Positions 15,845 through 24,570 of a stretch of DNA of 64,000 bases are shown here, one piece after another; positions within the stretch are counted from its first letter, which is position 1, and every line of letters begins with the position of its first letter. The DNA comes from Streptomyces californicus (GTDB lineage Bacteria; Actinomycetota; Actinomycetes; Streptomycetales; Streptomycetaceae): the NCBI RefSeq assembly GCF_000717645.1, contig NZ_JNZZ01000001.1, forward strand, positions 62,001 to 126,000, in the 5' to 3' direction. The translations under genes and the position numbers were made by a program. Below the pieces are notes generated by a model that saw nothing but the letters and a program-made list of their open reading frames with translations, did not search any database and was not told the origin of the DNA.

Positions 15845-17245
15845 TCAGCCCAGGTACTGGCAGGTGGAGCGGGGCACGAACGTGCCGTGGCCGGCTCGGC
15901 CGGTGTACGTGCCCCGGTCGACGACGACCTCTCCCCGGGACATGACCGTCTCGACCCGGCCCGTGACCGTCCTGCCCTCGTAGGCGGAGTAGTCGACGTT
16001 CATGTGGTGGGTCTCGGCCGACAGCACCTGGGTGGCGTTCGGGTCGTAGACGACGACGTCGGCGTCCGCGCCGGGCGCGATGGTGCCCTTGCGCGGGTAG
16101 AGGCCGAACATCCGGGCCGGCGAGGCGCAGGCGATCTCGATCCAGCGGCGTCGGGTGATGTGGCCGTCCACGACCGCCTGGTGGAGCAGGTCCATCCGGT
16201 GCTCGACGCCCGGCATGCCGTTGGGGATCTTGGAGAAGTCGCCGCGGCCCATCTCCTTCTGGCCCGAGAAGCAGAAGGGGCAGTGGTCGGTGGAGACGAC
16301 CTGGAGTTCGTTGTTCCGCAGGCCCCGCCACAGGGCCTCCTGGTGCTCCCTGGGGCGCAGCGGGGTGGAGCAGACGTACTTGGCGCCTTCGAAGCCGGGC
16401 TCGGCGAGGTTGTCGGTGGAGAGGAACAGGTACTGCGGGCAGGTCTCGCCGAAGACCGGCAGGCCCCGGTGGCGGGCGGCGGCGATCTCCTCGACGGCCT
16501 CGTCGGCGGAGACGTGGACGACGTAGAGGGGCGCTCCCGCGACGCGGGCGAGCTGGACGGCGCGGTGGGTGGCCTCGGCCTCCAGGGCGACCTTGCGGAC
16601 GTCCCCGTGGTAGCGGGGGTCGGTGCGTCCTTCGGCGAGCGCCTGCTCGACGAGGACGTCGATGGCGATGCCGTTCTCGGCGTGCATCATGATCAACCCG
16701 CCGTTGCCGGCGGCCCGTTGCATGGCGCGCAGGATCCGGCCGTCGTCGCTGTAGAAGACGCCGGGGTAGGCCATGAACAGCTTGAAGGAGGTGATGCCCT
16801 CGGAGACGAGGTGGTCCATCTCCTTGAGCGAGGAGGGGTTCACGTCCGCGAGGATCATGTGGAAGGCGTAGTCGACGGCGCAGTTGCCGTCGGCCTTGGC
16901 GTACCAGGCGTCCAGCCCTTCGCGCAGGGAGCGGCCCACGCTCTGGATCGCGAAGTCGACGATGGTGGTGGTGCCGCCCCAGGCGGCGGCCCGGGTGCCG
17001 GTCTCGAAGGTGTCGGCGGCGTACGTCCCGCCGAACGGCATCTCCATGTGGGTGTGCGCGTCGACGCCGCCCGGGATGACGTACCTGCCGGTCGCGTCGA
17101 TCCGCCGGTCGGCGCTCCAGCTCTCGGCGGCGTCGGTGCCGTGGGCGGCGAGCGCGGCGATCCGGCCGCCCTCGACGAGCACGTCGGCGTGGATCTCGTC
17201 GGACGCGGTGATGACCAGGCCACCGTGGATGACGGTGCGGCTCAT
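15845..17245 (-). CDS. hydA: Dihydropyrimidinase / D-hydantoinase
   Basis: This 466-residue amidohydrolase opens dihydrouracil, dihydrothymine or 5-substituted hydantoins to N-carbamoyl amino acids. The first metal ligands are H64 and H66 (DAHTHMEMPFGGT); the bridging carboxylated lysine is K155 in SFKLFMAYPG. Further ligands are in MHAENG and VVHVSADEA, and the metal-binding Asp is in STDHCPF. Length and motif order are normal. The ATG has GGAG upstream. Neighbours on the same strand carry the next two steps, beta-ureidopropionase and aminotransferase. Confidence 0.94.
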   Translation of the reverse strand: MSRTVIHGGLVITASDEIHADVLVEGGRIAALAAHGTDAAESWSADRRIDATGRYVIPGGVDAHTHMEMPFGGTYAADTFETGTRAAAWGGTTTIVDFAIQSVGRSLREGLDAWYAKADGNCAVDYAFHMILADVNPSSLKEMDHLVSEGITSFKLFMAYPGVFYSDDGRILRAMQRAAGNGGLIMMHAENGIAIDVLVEQALAEGRTDPRYHGDVRKVALEAEATHRAVQLARVAGAPLYVVHVSADEAVEEIAAARHRGLPVFGETCPQYLFLSTDNLAEPGFEGAKYVCSTPLRPREHQEALWRGLRNNELQVVSTDHCPFCFSGQKEMGRGDFSKIPNGMPGVEHRMDLLHQAVVDGHITRRRWIEIACASPARMFGLYPRKGTIAPGADADVVVYDPNATQVLSAETHHMNVDYSAYEGRTVTGRVETVMSRGEVVVDRGTYTGRAGHGTFVPRSTCQYLG

Positions 17246-17345
17246 GGGGTCTCCTCAGCTGCGGGCCCGCCCCCGCCGGCCCGGTGGGCGCGGCGCGGGG
17301 GCGGCCCGCGCGGTTCGTGTGCGTGACGACCGGTGGGGGCGGGTC

Positions 17346-18629
17346 TCAGGCCGCCGCGTGCAGGGCGTCCGCGAGGATCGCCGCGCCCTCCTCCGCCTCG
17401 GCGACGGTCAGGGTCAGCGGTGGGGCGATCCTGAGGACGCTGGTGTGGTGGCCGCCGCCCTTGCCGATGAGCAGCCCGCCCGCGCGGGCCGCTTCGAGGA
17501 CGGCCGCCGCGGCCTCGGGGGCGGCCTCGTCGGTGCCGGGCCGCACCAGTTCGATGCCGATCATCAGTCCCCGGCCGCGCACCTCGCGTACGGCGGGGGA
17601 CGCGGCGGCGACGGAGCGCAGCCGTTCGATGAGGAGCCCGCCGACGCGTCGCGCGTTGCCCTGGAGGTCGTGTTCCAGGAGGTACGAGAGGTTGGCGAGC
17701 GACGCGGCCATGGTGACGGGTGAACCGCCGAAGGTGGAGATGGAGTTGGCGTCGAGGCAGTTCATCACCTCGGCGCGGGCCACCACTCCCCCGACCGACA
17801 TGCCGTTGCCGATGCCCTTGGCGAAGGTGAGGATGTCCGGCGGGCCGTGCTCCGCGTGTGCCTGCCAGCCCCAGAAGTGGTCGCCGGTACGGCCCCAGCC
17901 GGTCTGCACCTCGTCAGAGATCCACAGCACCCCGTGCCGGTCCAGGACCTGCCGGAACGCGGCGAACAGCCCGTCGGGCGGAGAGGTGAACCCGCCGACC
18001 CCCTGCACCGGTTCGGCGATCAGGGCGGCCGGGACGCGGGTGTGTCCGAGGAGGTCCTCCAGGTCCGCCACGCACGCCTCGATGAACCGCTCGTCGCTCA
18101 ACTCGGCGTAAGGGCCGCGGGATCGGACGCCGCCGTGAACGTACAGGGTCTGGAGCGGGGACAGACTCGTGGGCGACCACGCCTGGTTGCCGGTGATGGA
18201 GACCGTGGAGAAGGAGCGGCCGTGGTAGCTGTTGCGCATCGCGAGGATCTGGTTGGACCCGCGGTACGCGGTGGCGAGCAGCAGGGCCGTGTCGTTGGCC
18301 TCGGTTCCGGAGGTGGTGAAGAAGACCCGGGCGTCGGGGATGCCGGAGAGGGCGGCGATCCGTTCGGCCAGCTCCACCATGGGGCGGTTGAGGTAGAGCG
18401 TGGAGGAGTGGATGATCCGCCCGGCCTGTTCGGCGACGGCCTTGGTGACCTCGGGCAGGGCGTGGGCGGTCATGGTGGTGAGGATGCCGCCGAAGAAGTC
18501 GAGGTAGCGGTTGCCGTCCGCGTCCCAGACGTACCGGCCCTCGCCGTGGGTGAGTTCGACGGGGTGGCGGTAGTAGAGGGCCAGCCACTCGGGGCTGACG
18601 GCGCGGTGGCGCTCGTACAGTCCGCTCAC
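17346..18629 (-). CDS. Class III aminotransferase, probably beta-alanine/omega-amino acid type
   Basis: This 427-residue PLP enzyme of the AGXT2-like class III group has the cofactor pocket SGTEANDTALLLAT, the Asp of ISDEVQTGWGRTG and the PLP lysine in LTFAKGIGNGMSVGG. The GTG at 18629 overlaps the stop of the upstream beta-ureidopropionase (GTGA), which fixes the start; longer upstream extensions have no ribosome site. In this operon it probably deaminates beta-alanine or beta-aminoisobutyrate formed from dihydropyrimidines. Substrate is inferred from context. Confidence 0.88.
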   Translation of the reverse strand: MSGLYERHRAVSPEWLALYYRHPVELTHGEGRYVWDADGNRYLDFFGGILTTMTAHALPEVTKAVAEQAGRIIHSSTLYLNRPMVELAERIAALSGIPDARVFFTTSGTEANDTALLLATAYRGSNQILAMRNSYHGRSFSTVSITGNQAWSPTSLSPLQTLYVHGGVRSRGPYAELSDERFIEACVADLEDLLGHTRVPAALIAEPVQGVGGFTSPPDGLFAAFRQVLDRHGVLWISDEVQTGWGRTGDHFWGWQAHAEHGPPDILTFAKGIGNGMSVGGVVARAEVMNCLDANSISTFGGSPVTMAASLANLSYLLEHDLQGNARRVGGLLIERLRSVAAASPAVREVRGRGLMIGIELVRPGTDEAAPEAAAAVLEAARAGGLLIGKGGGHHTSVLRIAPPLTLTVAEAEEGAAILADALHAAA

Positions 18630-19468
18630 GGCTGCACCAGCCCGTCGTAGGCGTCTGGCCGCCGGTCGCGGTAGAAGGCCCACTGGGTGCGAACTTCCTC
18701 GATCAGGTCGAAGTCGAGGTCCCGGACGAGGAGTTCCTCCTCCTTGTCGCTGGCGACCTCCCCGACGAACTGGCCGCGCGGGTCGACGAAGTAGCTGGTG
18801 CCGTAGAAGTCGTTGTCGCCGTACTCCTCACGGCCGACGCGGTTGATCGCGGCGACGAAGTACTCGTTGGCGACGGCCGACGCGGGCTGCTCCAACTGCC
18901 AGAGGTGGCTGGAGAGTCCGCGTGAGGTGGCGGAGGGGTTGTACACCAACTGGGCTCCGCCGAGTCCGAGTTGCCGCCAGCCCTCGGGGAAGTGCCGGTC
19001 GTAGCAGATGTAGACGCCGACCTTGCCGACGGCGGTGTCGAAGACCGGCCAGCCGGCGTTTCCGGGCTTGAAGTAGTACTTCTCCCAGAACCCCTTGACC
19101 TGGGGGATGTGGTGCTTGCGGTACTTGCCGAGGTAGGAGCCGTCGGCGTCGATCACGGCGGCGGTGTTGTAGTAGAACCCGGACCGCTCGATCTCGAAGA
19201 CCGGGACGACGATCACCATGCCGGTCTCGCGGGCCAGGTCCCGCATGCGCCGGACGGTCGGCCCGTCCGGGACGGGTTCCGCCCAGCGGTAGTGCTCGGG
19301 TTCCTGCACCTGGCAGAAGTAGGGGGCGTTGAACACCTCCTGGAAGCCGATGATCCTCGCCCCCTGCCGGGCGGCCTCGCGCGCGTGTTCCTCGTGCTTG
19401 GCGATCATGGACTCGGTGTCGCCGGTCCAGGTGGCCTGGACGAGGGCGGCGCGTACGACGTGGGACAT
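18626..19468 (-). CDS. Beta-ureidopropionase / N-carbamoyl-amino acid amidohydrolase (nitrilase fold)
   Basis: This 280-residue enzyme has the nitrilase-superfamily triad: E44 (GFQEVFN), K118 (KYRKHH) and C155 (VYICYDRHFPEGWR). It releases ammonia and CO2 from N-carbamoyl-beta-alanine, the step after dihydropyrimidinase. The ATG is preceded by AAGGAGC. It is the first gene of the four-gene operon and has the promoter region, including a 14-bp palindrome 42-55 bases upstream. Confidence 0.93.
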   Translation of the reverse strand: MSHVVRAALVQATWTGDTESMIAKHEEHAREAARQGARIIGFQEVFNAPYFCQVQEPEHYRWAEPVPDGPTVRRMRDLARETGMVIVVPVFEIERSGFYYNTAAVIDADGSYLGKYRKHHIPQVKGFWEKYYFKPGNAGWPVFDTAVGKVGVYICYDRHFPEGWRQLGLGGAQLVYNPSATSRGLSSHLWQLEQPASAVANEYFVAAINRVGREEYGDNDFYGTSYFVDPRGQFVGEVASDKEEELLVRDLDFDLIEEVRTQWAFYRDRRPDAYDGLVQP

Positions 19469-19509
19469 GGGCTGCTCCTTCGACGCGGCGGCGGAGAGCC
19501 CTCGGACCC

Positions 19510-19523
19510 TCTACGCACGTAGA
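19510..19523. promoter_or_regulatory. Palindrome upstream of pyrimidine-catabolism operon, candidate operator
   Basis: TCTACG-CA-CGTAGA is a perfect 6-2-6 inverted repeat starting 42 bases before the ATG of the beta-ureidopropionase gene. The position suits a repressor or activator site over the promoter. No matching regulator gene is adjacent. Confidence 0.5.
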
Positions 19524-19694
19524 CCGGTGCATGGAGGGAGAACGTAAGCCCGTCCGTCCGGCGGGGCAAGACCATCGCCGTGAACCGGTGGAGTCGATCA
19601 TGTTTCGCACCCGACCGGTCCACAACGGTCAGCGCAGGACATCGCGCCGGCAGCGCCCGGCGGGCCGGAAGGAGAGGAGCGGTTCAGGAGCGGG

Positions 19695-20075
19695 TCAGAA
19701 GGTGACCGCGATCCCCGTGTGCGGACGCTTGCCGAGACGGGCGATCATGGCCGGCCAGTCGACGAGCCAGAACTTCCAGGTGTACTTGCGGGCCAGCAGC
19801 TTGCGCACCGCGCGGGTGCCGTCCTCGTCGAGCAGCCGCGCCGTGCCCCGCGCGCTGGGGGCGCCTTCGGCGATCCTGCCCCGTACGTCGCAGACGGTGA
19901 CGACGACCTCGGCGTTGCCGCGCAGCCGCTTGACCTTCCACGAGTCGGAGCGGGTCCAGACGTACAGCACCCCGTCGTCGGCGGCGGCCCAGACGGGCGT
20001 GGCGACCGGGGTGCCGTTCTTCCGGTACGTGGTCAGGCTGACGTACTCGCTGCGTGCGAAGTCCTGGAGGGTCAC
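19695..20075 (-). CDS. PPOX-class F420-dependent oxidoreductase
   Basis: This 126-residue split-barrel protein of the pyridoxamine-5'-phosphate-oxidase-like superfamily begins with the F420-group signature ARSEYVSLTTYRKNGTPVATPVW. VYVWTRSDSWKVKRLRGN and VTVCDVRGR follow. Members bind F420 or flavin and reduce unknown small molecules or quinones. A GTG start is used. It lies 10 bases after the alginate-lyase-like gene on the same strand and may be cotranscribed with it. It is a second F420-type enzyme near the LLM gene, though not in that operon. Confidence 0.85.
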   Translation of the reverse strand: MTLQDFARSEYVSLTTYRKNGTPVATPVWAAADDGVLYVWTRSDSWKVKRLRGNAEVVVTVCDVRGRIAEGAPSARGTARLLDEDGTRAVRKLLARKYTWKFWLVDWPAMIARLGKRPHTGIAVTF

Positions 20076-20084
20076 GGCGCGACC

Positions 20085-21308
20085 CTACGCGGTCCCGGAG
20101 GCGTCCGCCCGGCCGGGGCCGTCCGCGTGGGTCAGGGTCTCCCAGGCGACGAAGAGGTCGTCGGTGCCACCGGGCCGCCGGGAGGCCGCCAGCTTCTCGG
20201 TCTCCGGGAGGGCCAGGTGCAGGCGGTGGCCCAGGTGGTTCATGGCGACCTCGACGTCCGGGCCCATGGTCCGCTCGATCCGGCCGCCGCACAGCCATTT
20301 CGGCGGTTTCGCGCCGAGCTGGTAGCGGGCGTGGAACTCCAGGGCGGCGCGCAGCCGTTCGGCCTGCTCGGCGTAGAGGTCGACGCCCTGGTGCCAGGCG
20401 GTCTCGGCGATGTGCGCGATGGCGGCGAGCGCGTACCCGATGTGCATGAGGTTGCGGCAGGTCTCCTGCCCGAGCCCGTCCACGTACGTGCGCTGCCCGA
20501 ACCAGTACGTCCGGATCTTCTCGGGCGTGTCGAGGGTGCTGCCGGGCGGGGTCTTGGGCAGCGGGCCGTCGGAGGTCAGGTAGAAGTAGGCGGGCACCCG
20601 GTCGCGGAAGCGGCGCAGCGCGTCGGCGAAGACGGCGCGGTCCTCCAGGAAGACGGCGATGCCGATGGTGGCGTCGGTCATGGCCAGTTCCCAGTTGCCG
20701 TTGTAGTCGGCCACCGGCGCGGTGACGGCGGGCAGGAACGCTTTGCGCAGCATCCACTTGAAGCGCTCGACGGCGGGCGGCTCCCATCCCGGGTAGGTGG
20801 CGTGGACGAGGTCGGCGGCCCTGGCCCAGGTGGATCGGGACCAGGCGGCCTGGAGTCCGGCGTTGCCGTCGCTGTGCCGCTTGAGGACGGCGGACCAGGC
20901 GTCCATGATCCGTACGGCCTCGACGGCGTGGCGGCGCTCGCCGGTGAGCCGCCAGAGCAGGGCGTGGGTGTACGCGGCGATGGCGTCCTCACGCTCCGCC
21001 AGGCAGGCGGGCGGGCCCGCCTCGGGCGGGCAGGCCACGTCCGCCACGGGGTGCGGGGCGTAGGCGAGGGAGGCGTAGCGGCTGGCGCGCATCGCGTCGA
21101 ACGCGGACTTCCAGGGCTCCCGCCCCTCCGTGACCCGTTGCCGCACGGCGGCGAGTCCGTCGCCGCCGACCACCACCCCGGGGTGGCGGAACACTCCGGA
21201 ACCGTTGGCGCCCCGGGGAGCGGCGGAGTCGGGGGCGGCCGGCGCGCAGCCGGGCAGCAGGAACAGCGGGGCGATCAGTGCGGCGATGAGCCGTTTCCGT
21301 ACGGGCAC
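20085..21308 (-). CDS. Secreted lipoprotein of the alginate-lyase (PL5-like) superfamily
   Basis: This 407-residue protein has a lipoprotein signal ending in the lipobox L-P-G-C at about residue 21, so it is anchored on the outside of the membrane. The rest is the alpha/alpha-barrel alginate-lyase domain: NGNWELAMTDATIGIAVFLED carries the Asn-Trp-Glu block of the family, and YWFGQRTYVDGLGQETCRNLMH the catalytic His/Tyr region. It probably cleaves a uronic-acid polysaccharide; the actual polymer is unknown. The GTG start precedes a typical n-region (PVRKR). Confidence 0.82.
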   Translation of the reverse strand: MPVRKRLIAALIAPLFLLPGCAPAAPDSAAPRGANGSGVFRHPGVVVGGDGLAAVRQRVTEGREPWKSAFDAMRASRYASLAYAPHPVADVACPPEAGPPACLAEREDAIAAYTHALLWRLTGERRHAVEAVRIMDAWSAVLKRHSDGNAGLQAAWSRSTWARAADLVHATYPGWEPPAVERFKWMLRKAFLPAVTAPVADYNGNWELAMTDATIGIAVFLEDRAVFADALRRFRDRVPAYFYLTSDGPLPKTPPGSTLDTPEKIRTYWFGQRTYVDGLGQETCRNLMHIGYALAAIAHIAETAWHQGVDLYAEQAERLRAALEFHARYQLGAKPPKWLCGGRIERTMGPDVEVAMNHLGHRLHLALPETEKLAASRRPGGTDDLFVAWETLTHADGPGRADASGTA

Positions 21309-21364
21309 GCCTCCACGGTGGACCGGGGCGGGGCGGCTCGCAGGATCTGTTGCGCCGCCCGGGG

Positions 21365-21631
21365 TTACGCGATGAGCGGCTCGGCGGCCTGTTCCGCGCA
21401 GCGGCCGAGGATCTCGTCCATGGAGAGGCCCAGCGCGCCGGCGAGGGCGGCCACGGTGAAGAAGGCCGGGGTGGGGGCGCGGCCGGTCTCGATCTTGCGC
21501 AGGGTCTCCGCGGAGATTCCGGCGCTCGCGGCGACGGACGCCATGCTGCGCTCCCCGCGCGCCGCGCGGAGCAGGGCGCCGAGCCGTTCGCCGCGCAGGC
21601 GCTCTTCGGGTGTCAGAGGGGTGCGGACCAT
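21365..21631 (-). CDS. Small XRE-family HTH repressor
   Basis: This 88-residue protein is essentially one Cro/C1-type helix-turn-helix: SMASVAASAGISAETLRKIE fills helices 2-3 and the rest forms helices 4-5. There is no sensor domain. It is divergent from a methionine aminopeptidase gene, and a 13-bp inverted repeat covers the shared promoter, so self-repression and control of the peptidase gene are likely. This arrangement is seen in other Streptomyces. Stop is TAA. Confidence 0.88.
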   Translation of the reverse strand: MVRTPLTPEERLRGERLGALLRAARGERSMASVAASAGISAETLRKIETGRAPTPAFFTVAALAGALGLSMDEILGRCAEQAAEPLIA

Positions 21632-21659
21632 GCGGCCATGGTACTACGGGATGCCATTT

Positions 21660-21701
21660 CTATACCGTCATTACTATACCGCTCCGACCGGTATAGTAAT
21701 G
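21660..21701. promoter_or_regulatory. Palindromic operator/promoter between XRE gene and methionine aminopeptidase
   Basis: Arms at 21669-21681 and 21689-21701 are perfect 13-bp inverted repeats around a 7-base spacer. A third half-site, CTATACCG, lies at 21660-21667, 14 bases from its copy at 21674-21681. TATAGT occurs in both arms and can serve as -10 in each direction. The plus-strand -10 (21692-21697) puts the transcription start at or near the ATG at 21705, so the aminopeptidase mRNA is probably leaderless. Confidence 0.75.
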
Positions 21702-21704
21702 GGC

Positions 21705-22472
21705 ATGGTGGACATCAAGACGGACCGACAGATCGAAGCGATGCGCGAGGCCGGCCGGGTGGTCGCGCGGATCCTGAACCGGGCGCGGGAGGTGGCGGCG
21801 GTCGGCGTGACCCCGCGCGAACTGGACGAGGCCGCCCGCGAGGTGCTGAGCGAGGCCGGCGCCTCCTCCCCCTTCCTCGACTACAAGCCGCACTTCGCCC
21901 CCACGCCCTTCCCGGCCGTCATCTGCGTCTCGGTCAACGACGCGGTGGTGCACGGCATCCCCTCCGCCGAGCCGTTGCGCGACGGAGACCTGGTGAGCGT
22001 GGACGCGGGCGCGCTCCTCGACGGCTGGGCCGGCGACTCGGCGATCAGCTTCACCGTGGGCGGGGCCCGCCCGGAGGACGCCCGGCTCATCGCCGCGGCG
22101 GAGGAGGCGCTGGCCGCCGGGATCGGCGCCGCCGTGGTGGGGAACCGGATCGGCGACATCGCCCACGCGATCGGCACGGTCTGCCGCGACGCGGGCTACG
22201 GCATCCTGGAGGGGTACGGCGGGCACGGCATCGGCCGGTCCATGCACGAGGACCCGTCCGTGCCGAACGAGGGGCGCCCCGGCCGGGGCATGACGCTGCG
22301 CCACGGGATGGTCCTGGCGATCGAGCCCATGCTGCTCGCCGGGGGTCTCGACGAGTTCCGCCACGACGAGGACGGCTGGACGCTGCGGACGACCGACGGC
22401 AGCCGGGCCTCGCACGCCGAGCACACGGTGGCGATCACGCACGACGGCCCGCGCGTCCTCACCGCGCTCTGA
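21705..22472 (+). CDS. map: Type I methionine aminopeptidase
   Basis: This 255-residue metallopeptidase removes N-terminal methionine from new proteins. The five metal ligands are in place: Asp in LVSVDAGALLDGWAGDSA (two), His in YGGHGIG, Glu in AIEPML and Glu in SHAEHTVAIT. The ATG at 21705 is chosen over the one at 21699 because neither has a ribosome site and the predicted transcription start coincides with it; 21699 would add two residues. Streptomyces genomes also carry a housekeeping map beside the ribosomal protein genes, so this is probably an accessory copy under the XRE repressor. Confidence 0.92.
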   Translation: MVDIKTDRQIEAMREAGRVVARILNRAREVAAVGVTPRELDEAAREVLSEAGASSPFLDYKPHFAPTPFPAVICVSVNDAVVHGIPSAEPLRDGDLVSVDAGALLDGWAGDSAISFTVGGARPEDARLIAAAEEALAAGIGAAVVGNRIGDIAHAIGTVCRDAGYGILEGYGGHGIGRSMHEDPSVPNEGRPGRGMTLRHGMVLAIEPMLLAGGLDEFRHDEDGWTLRTTDGSRASHAEHTVAITHDGPRVLTAL

Positions 22473-22533
22473 CGGCGCCGTACGGCCGACCTCGGCCGCA
22501 CGGCGCCCGCCGCCCCCGCCGCTTCCGGTCGGG

Positions 22534-24351
22534 TCAGTGGCGGCCGTCCGGACGGACCACCATGGCCGAGCCGCCGCCCCGGCGCGCCTTCTCCGCCGCC
22601 GCGAGCCAGCGGCCGTCCGGCAGCCGCTGCACGCCGGTGGCGGCTCCGATCTCCGGGTTCTGCTTGAAGGCGTGGCCGAGCCTCTCCAGCTCCGCGCGGA
22701 CCGGGCTGTTCCACAGCGCCGGCTCGATCTCCGTCGTCGGCGCGTTGCGCTGGCTGGCGCGCGGCGCGGCGATCGCGTCGACCAGCGGAAGGCCCCGGTC
22801 CAGGTGGCCGGTGAGCGACTGGAGCACCGTCGTGATGATCGTGGCGCCGCCCGGCGAGCCGAGGGCCAGCACCGGCCTGCCGTGATCGAGCACGATGGTC
22901 GGCGAGATCGACGAACGCGGCCGCTTCCCCGGGCCCGGCAGGTTCGGGTCGTGGACCGCCGGGTTGGCGGGCGCGAACGAGAAGTCGGTCAGCTCGTTGT
23001 TGAGGAGGAAGCCGCGTCCGGGCACGGTGATGGCGCTGCCGCCGGTGGACTCGATCGTCAGCGTGTAGGCGACGACGTTGCCCCACTTGTCGGCCGCCGT
23101 CAGGTGCGTGGTGTTCTCGCCCTCGAACGTCGTCGGCGCGGCCGTGCCGCCGCTGCCGCACCGCCGCGGGTTCCGCGGGTCGCCCGGCGCGAGCGGGCTG
23201 GTCAGCGCCTTGTCGTCGCGGATCAGGCACTCCCGGGCGTCCGCGAACCGCTGGCTCAGCAGCTCCTTGGTGGGGACGTCCTCGAACGCGGGGTCGCCCA
23301 CCCAGCGGCCCCGGTCGGCGAACGCGATCCGGCTCGCCTCGATGAGCCGGTGCAGGTACTGGACGCGGTCGGCCCGGGAGAGGTCGGTGGACTCCAGGAT
23401 GTTGAGGGCCTCACCGACACTGGTGCCGCCGGACGAGGAGGGGGCCATGCCGTAGACGTCAAGGCCCCGGTAGTTCACCCTGGTCGGGTCCTTGCGCAGG
23501 GTCCGGTAGGACGCCAGGTCCGCGCGGGTCAGATCGCCGGGCCGGACGACCCGGTCGGCGTCCGGATCGACGGGGGGCCTGCGCACGGTGCGCACGATGT
23601 CGTCCGCCAACTCGCCCCGGTACAGCTCCCGTACGCCCTTGCGGCCGAGCTTCTCGTACGTACGCGCCAGGTCGGGGTTCTTGAACACCGAGCCGACGGC
23701 GGGGAGTTCGCCGCCCGGAAGGAACAGCTTCGCGGAGGCGGGGAAGTCGGCGAACCGGGCCTGGTTGGCGGCGGTCTGGGAGCGGAAGGTGTCGTCCACG
23801 ACGAAGCCGTCCCGCGCCAGGCGTTCGGCCGGTTTCAGCAGCGTACGCAGGGACTTGCTGCCCCAGGCGTCCAGCGCCCGCTCCCAGGTGGCCGGGGTGC
23901 CGGGCGTGCCCACGCCGAGGCCGCTGGTCACGCCCTCCTCGAACGGGATCGGCTTGCCGTTCTCCAGGAAGAGGGAGGAGTCGGCACTGCGCGGGGCGGT
24001 CTCACGGCCGTCGATCGTCCGCACCGTGCGGGTCTTCGCGTCGTAGTGGACGAAGTAGCCGCCCCCGCCGATGCCCGCCGAGTACGGCTCCGTCACTCCG
24101 AGCGCGGCGGCCGTGGCGACGGCCGCGTCCACCGCGTTGCCGCCCTTGCGCAGCACCTCGATCCCGGCGGCCGACGCGTCCGGGTCGACGCTCGCCACCG
24201 CTCCCCCGTACCCCACCGCCACCGGGGACTTGGGCGGCGCGGGGCGCCCGGCGGTGGACGGCGCCGAGGCCGCCGGGGCGACGGCGCCCACCGACGCCAC
24301 CACGGCGAGGACGGCCAACAGCGATGTGTTCCGGCCGACGGAACGACGCAT
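22534..24351 (-). CDS. ggt: Secreted gamma-glutamyltransferase
   Basis: This 605-residue extracellular Ntn-hydrolase transfers or hydrolyses the gamma-glutamyl group of glutathione and related peptides. It has a Sec signal peptide (about 1-30, ending P-A-A-S-A). The autocleavage site is in ENTTHLTAADKWGN, where the second Thr becomes the N-terminal nucleophile of the small subunit. The glycine loop near the end is LGSPGGATIITTVLQ. Domain order and length are normal. It faces the methionine aminopeptidase convergently, 61 bases apart. Confidence 0.94.
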   Translation of the reverse strand: MRRSVGRNTSLLAVLAVVASVGAVAPAASAPSTAGRPAPPKSPVAVGYGGAVASVDPDASAAGIEVLRKGGNAVDAAVATAAALGVTEPYSAGIGGGGYFVHYDAKTRTVRTIDGRETAPRSADSSLFLENGKPIPFEEGVTSGLGVGTPGTPATWERALDAWGSKSLRTLLKPAERLARDGFVVDDTFRSQTAANQARFADFPASAKLFLPGGELPAVGSVFKNPDLARTYEKLGRKGVRELYRGELADDIVRTVRRPPVDPDADRVVRPGDLTRADLASYRTLRKDPTRVNYRGLDVYGMAPSSSGGTSVGEALNILESTDLSRADRVQYLHRLIEASRIAFADRGRWVGDPAFEDVPTKELLSQRFADARECLIRDDKALTSPLAPGDPRNPRRCGSGGTAAPTTFEGENTTHLTAADKWGNVVAYTLTIESTGGSAITVPGRGFLLNNELTDFSFAPANPAVHDPNLPGPGKRPRSSISPTIVLDHGRPVLALGSPGGATIITTVLQSLTGHLDRGLPLVDAIAAPRASQRNAPTTEIEPALWNSPVRAELERLGHAFKQNPEIGAATGVQRLPDGRWLAAAEKARRGGGSAMVVRPDGRH

Positions 24352-24570
24352 ACGTACCTCCAGTCAACGGATCTCCCGCCGCAGGGTAGTCGCGGGCGGC
24401 CCGGATCGTCAGGACCGCCTCGAAAGGAGTCCGGCCGACCCGGGCGCCGCCCCCGCCCCGCACGTCGGCCGGCGGCGGCGCCCGAGGAGCGCGAAACCCC
24501 GAGCGAGCCCGCCGCCCGGCCCCGCCCCGACCGGTCGCTCCGTCGCCCCGCCCCGACCGCGCCCGCTGTG

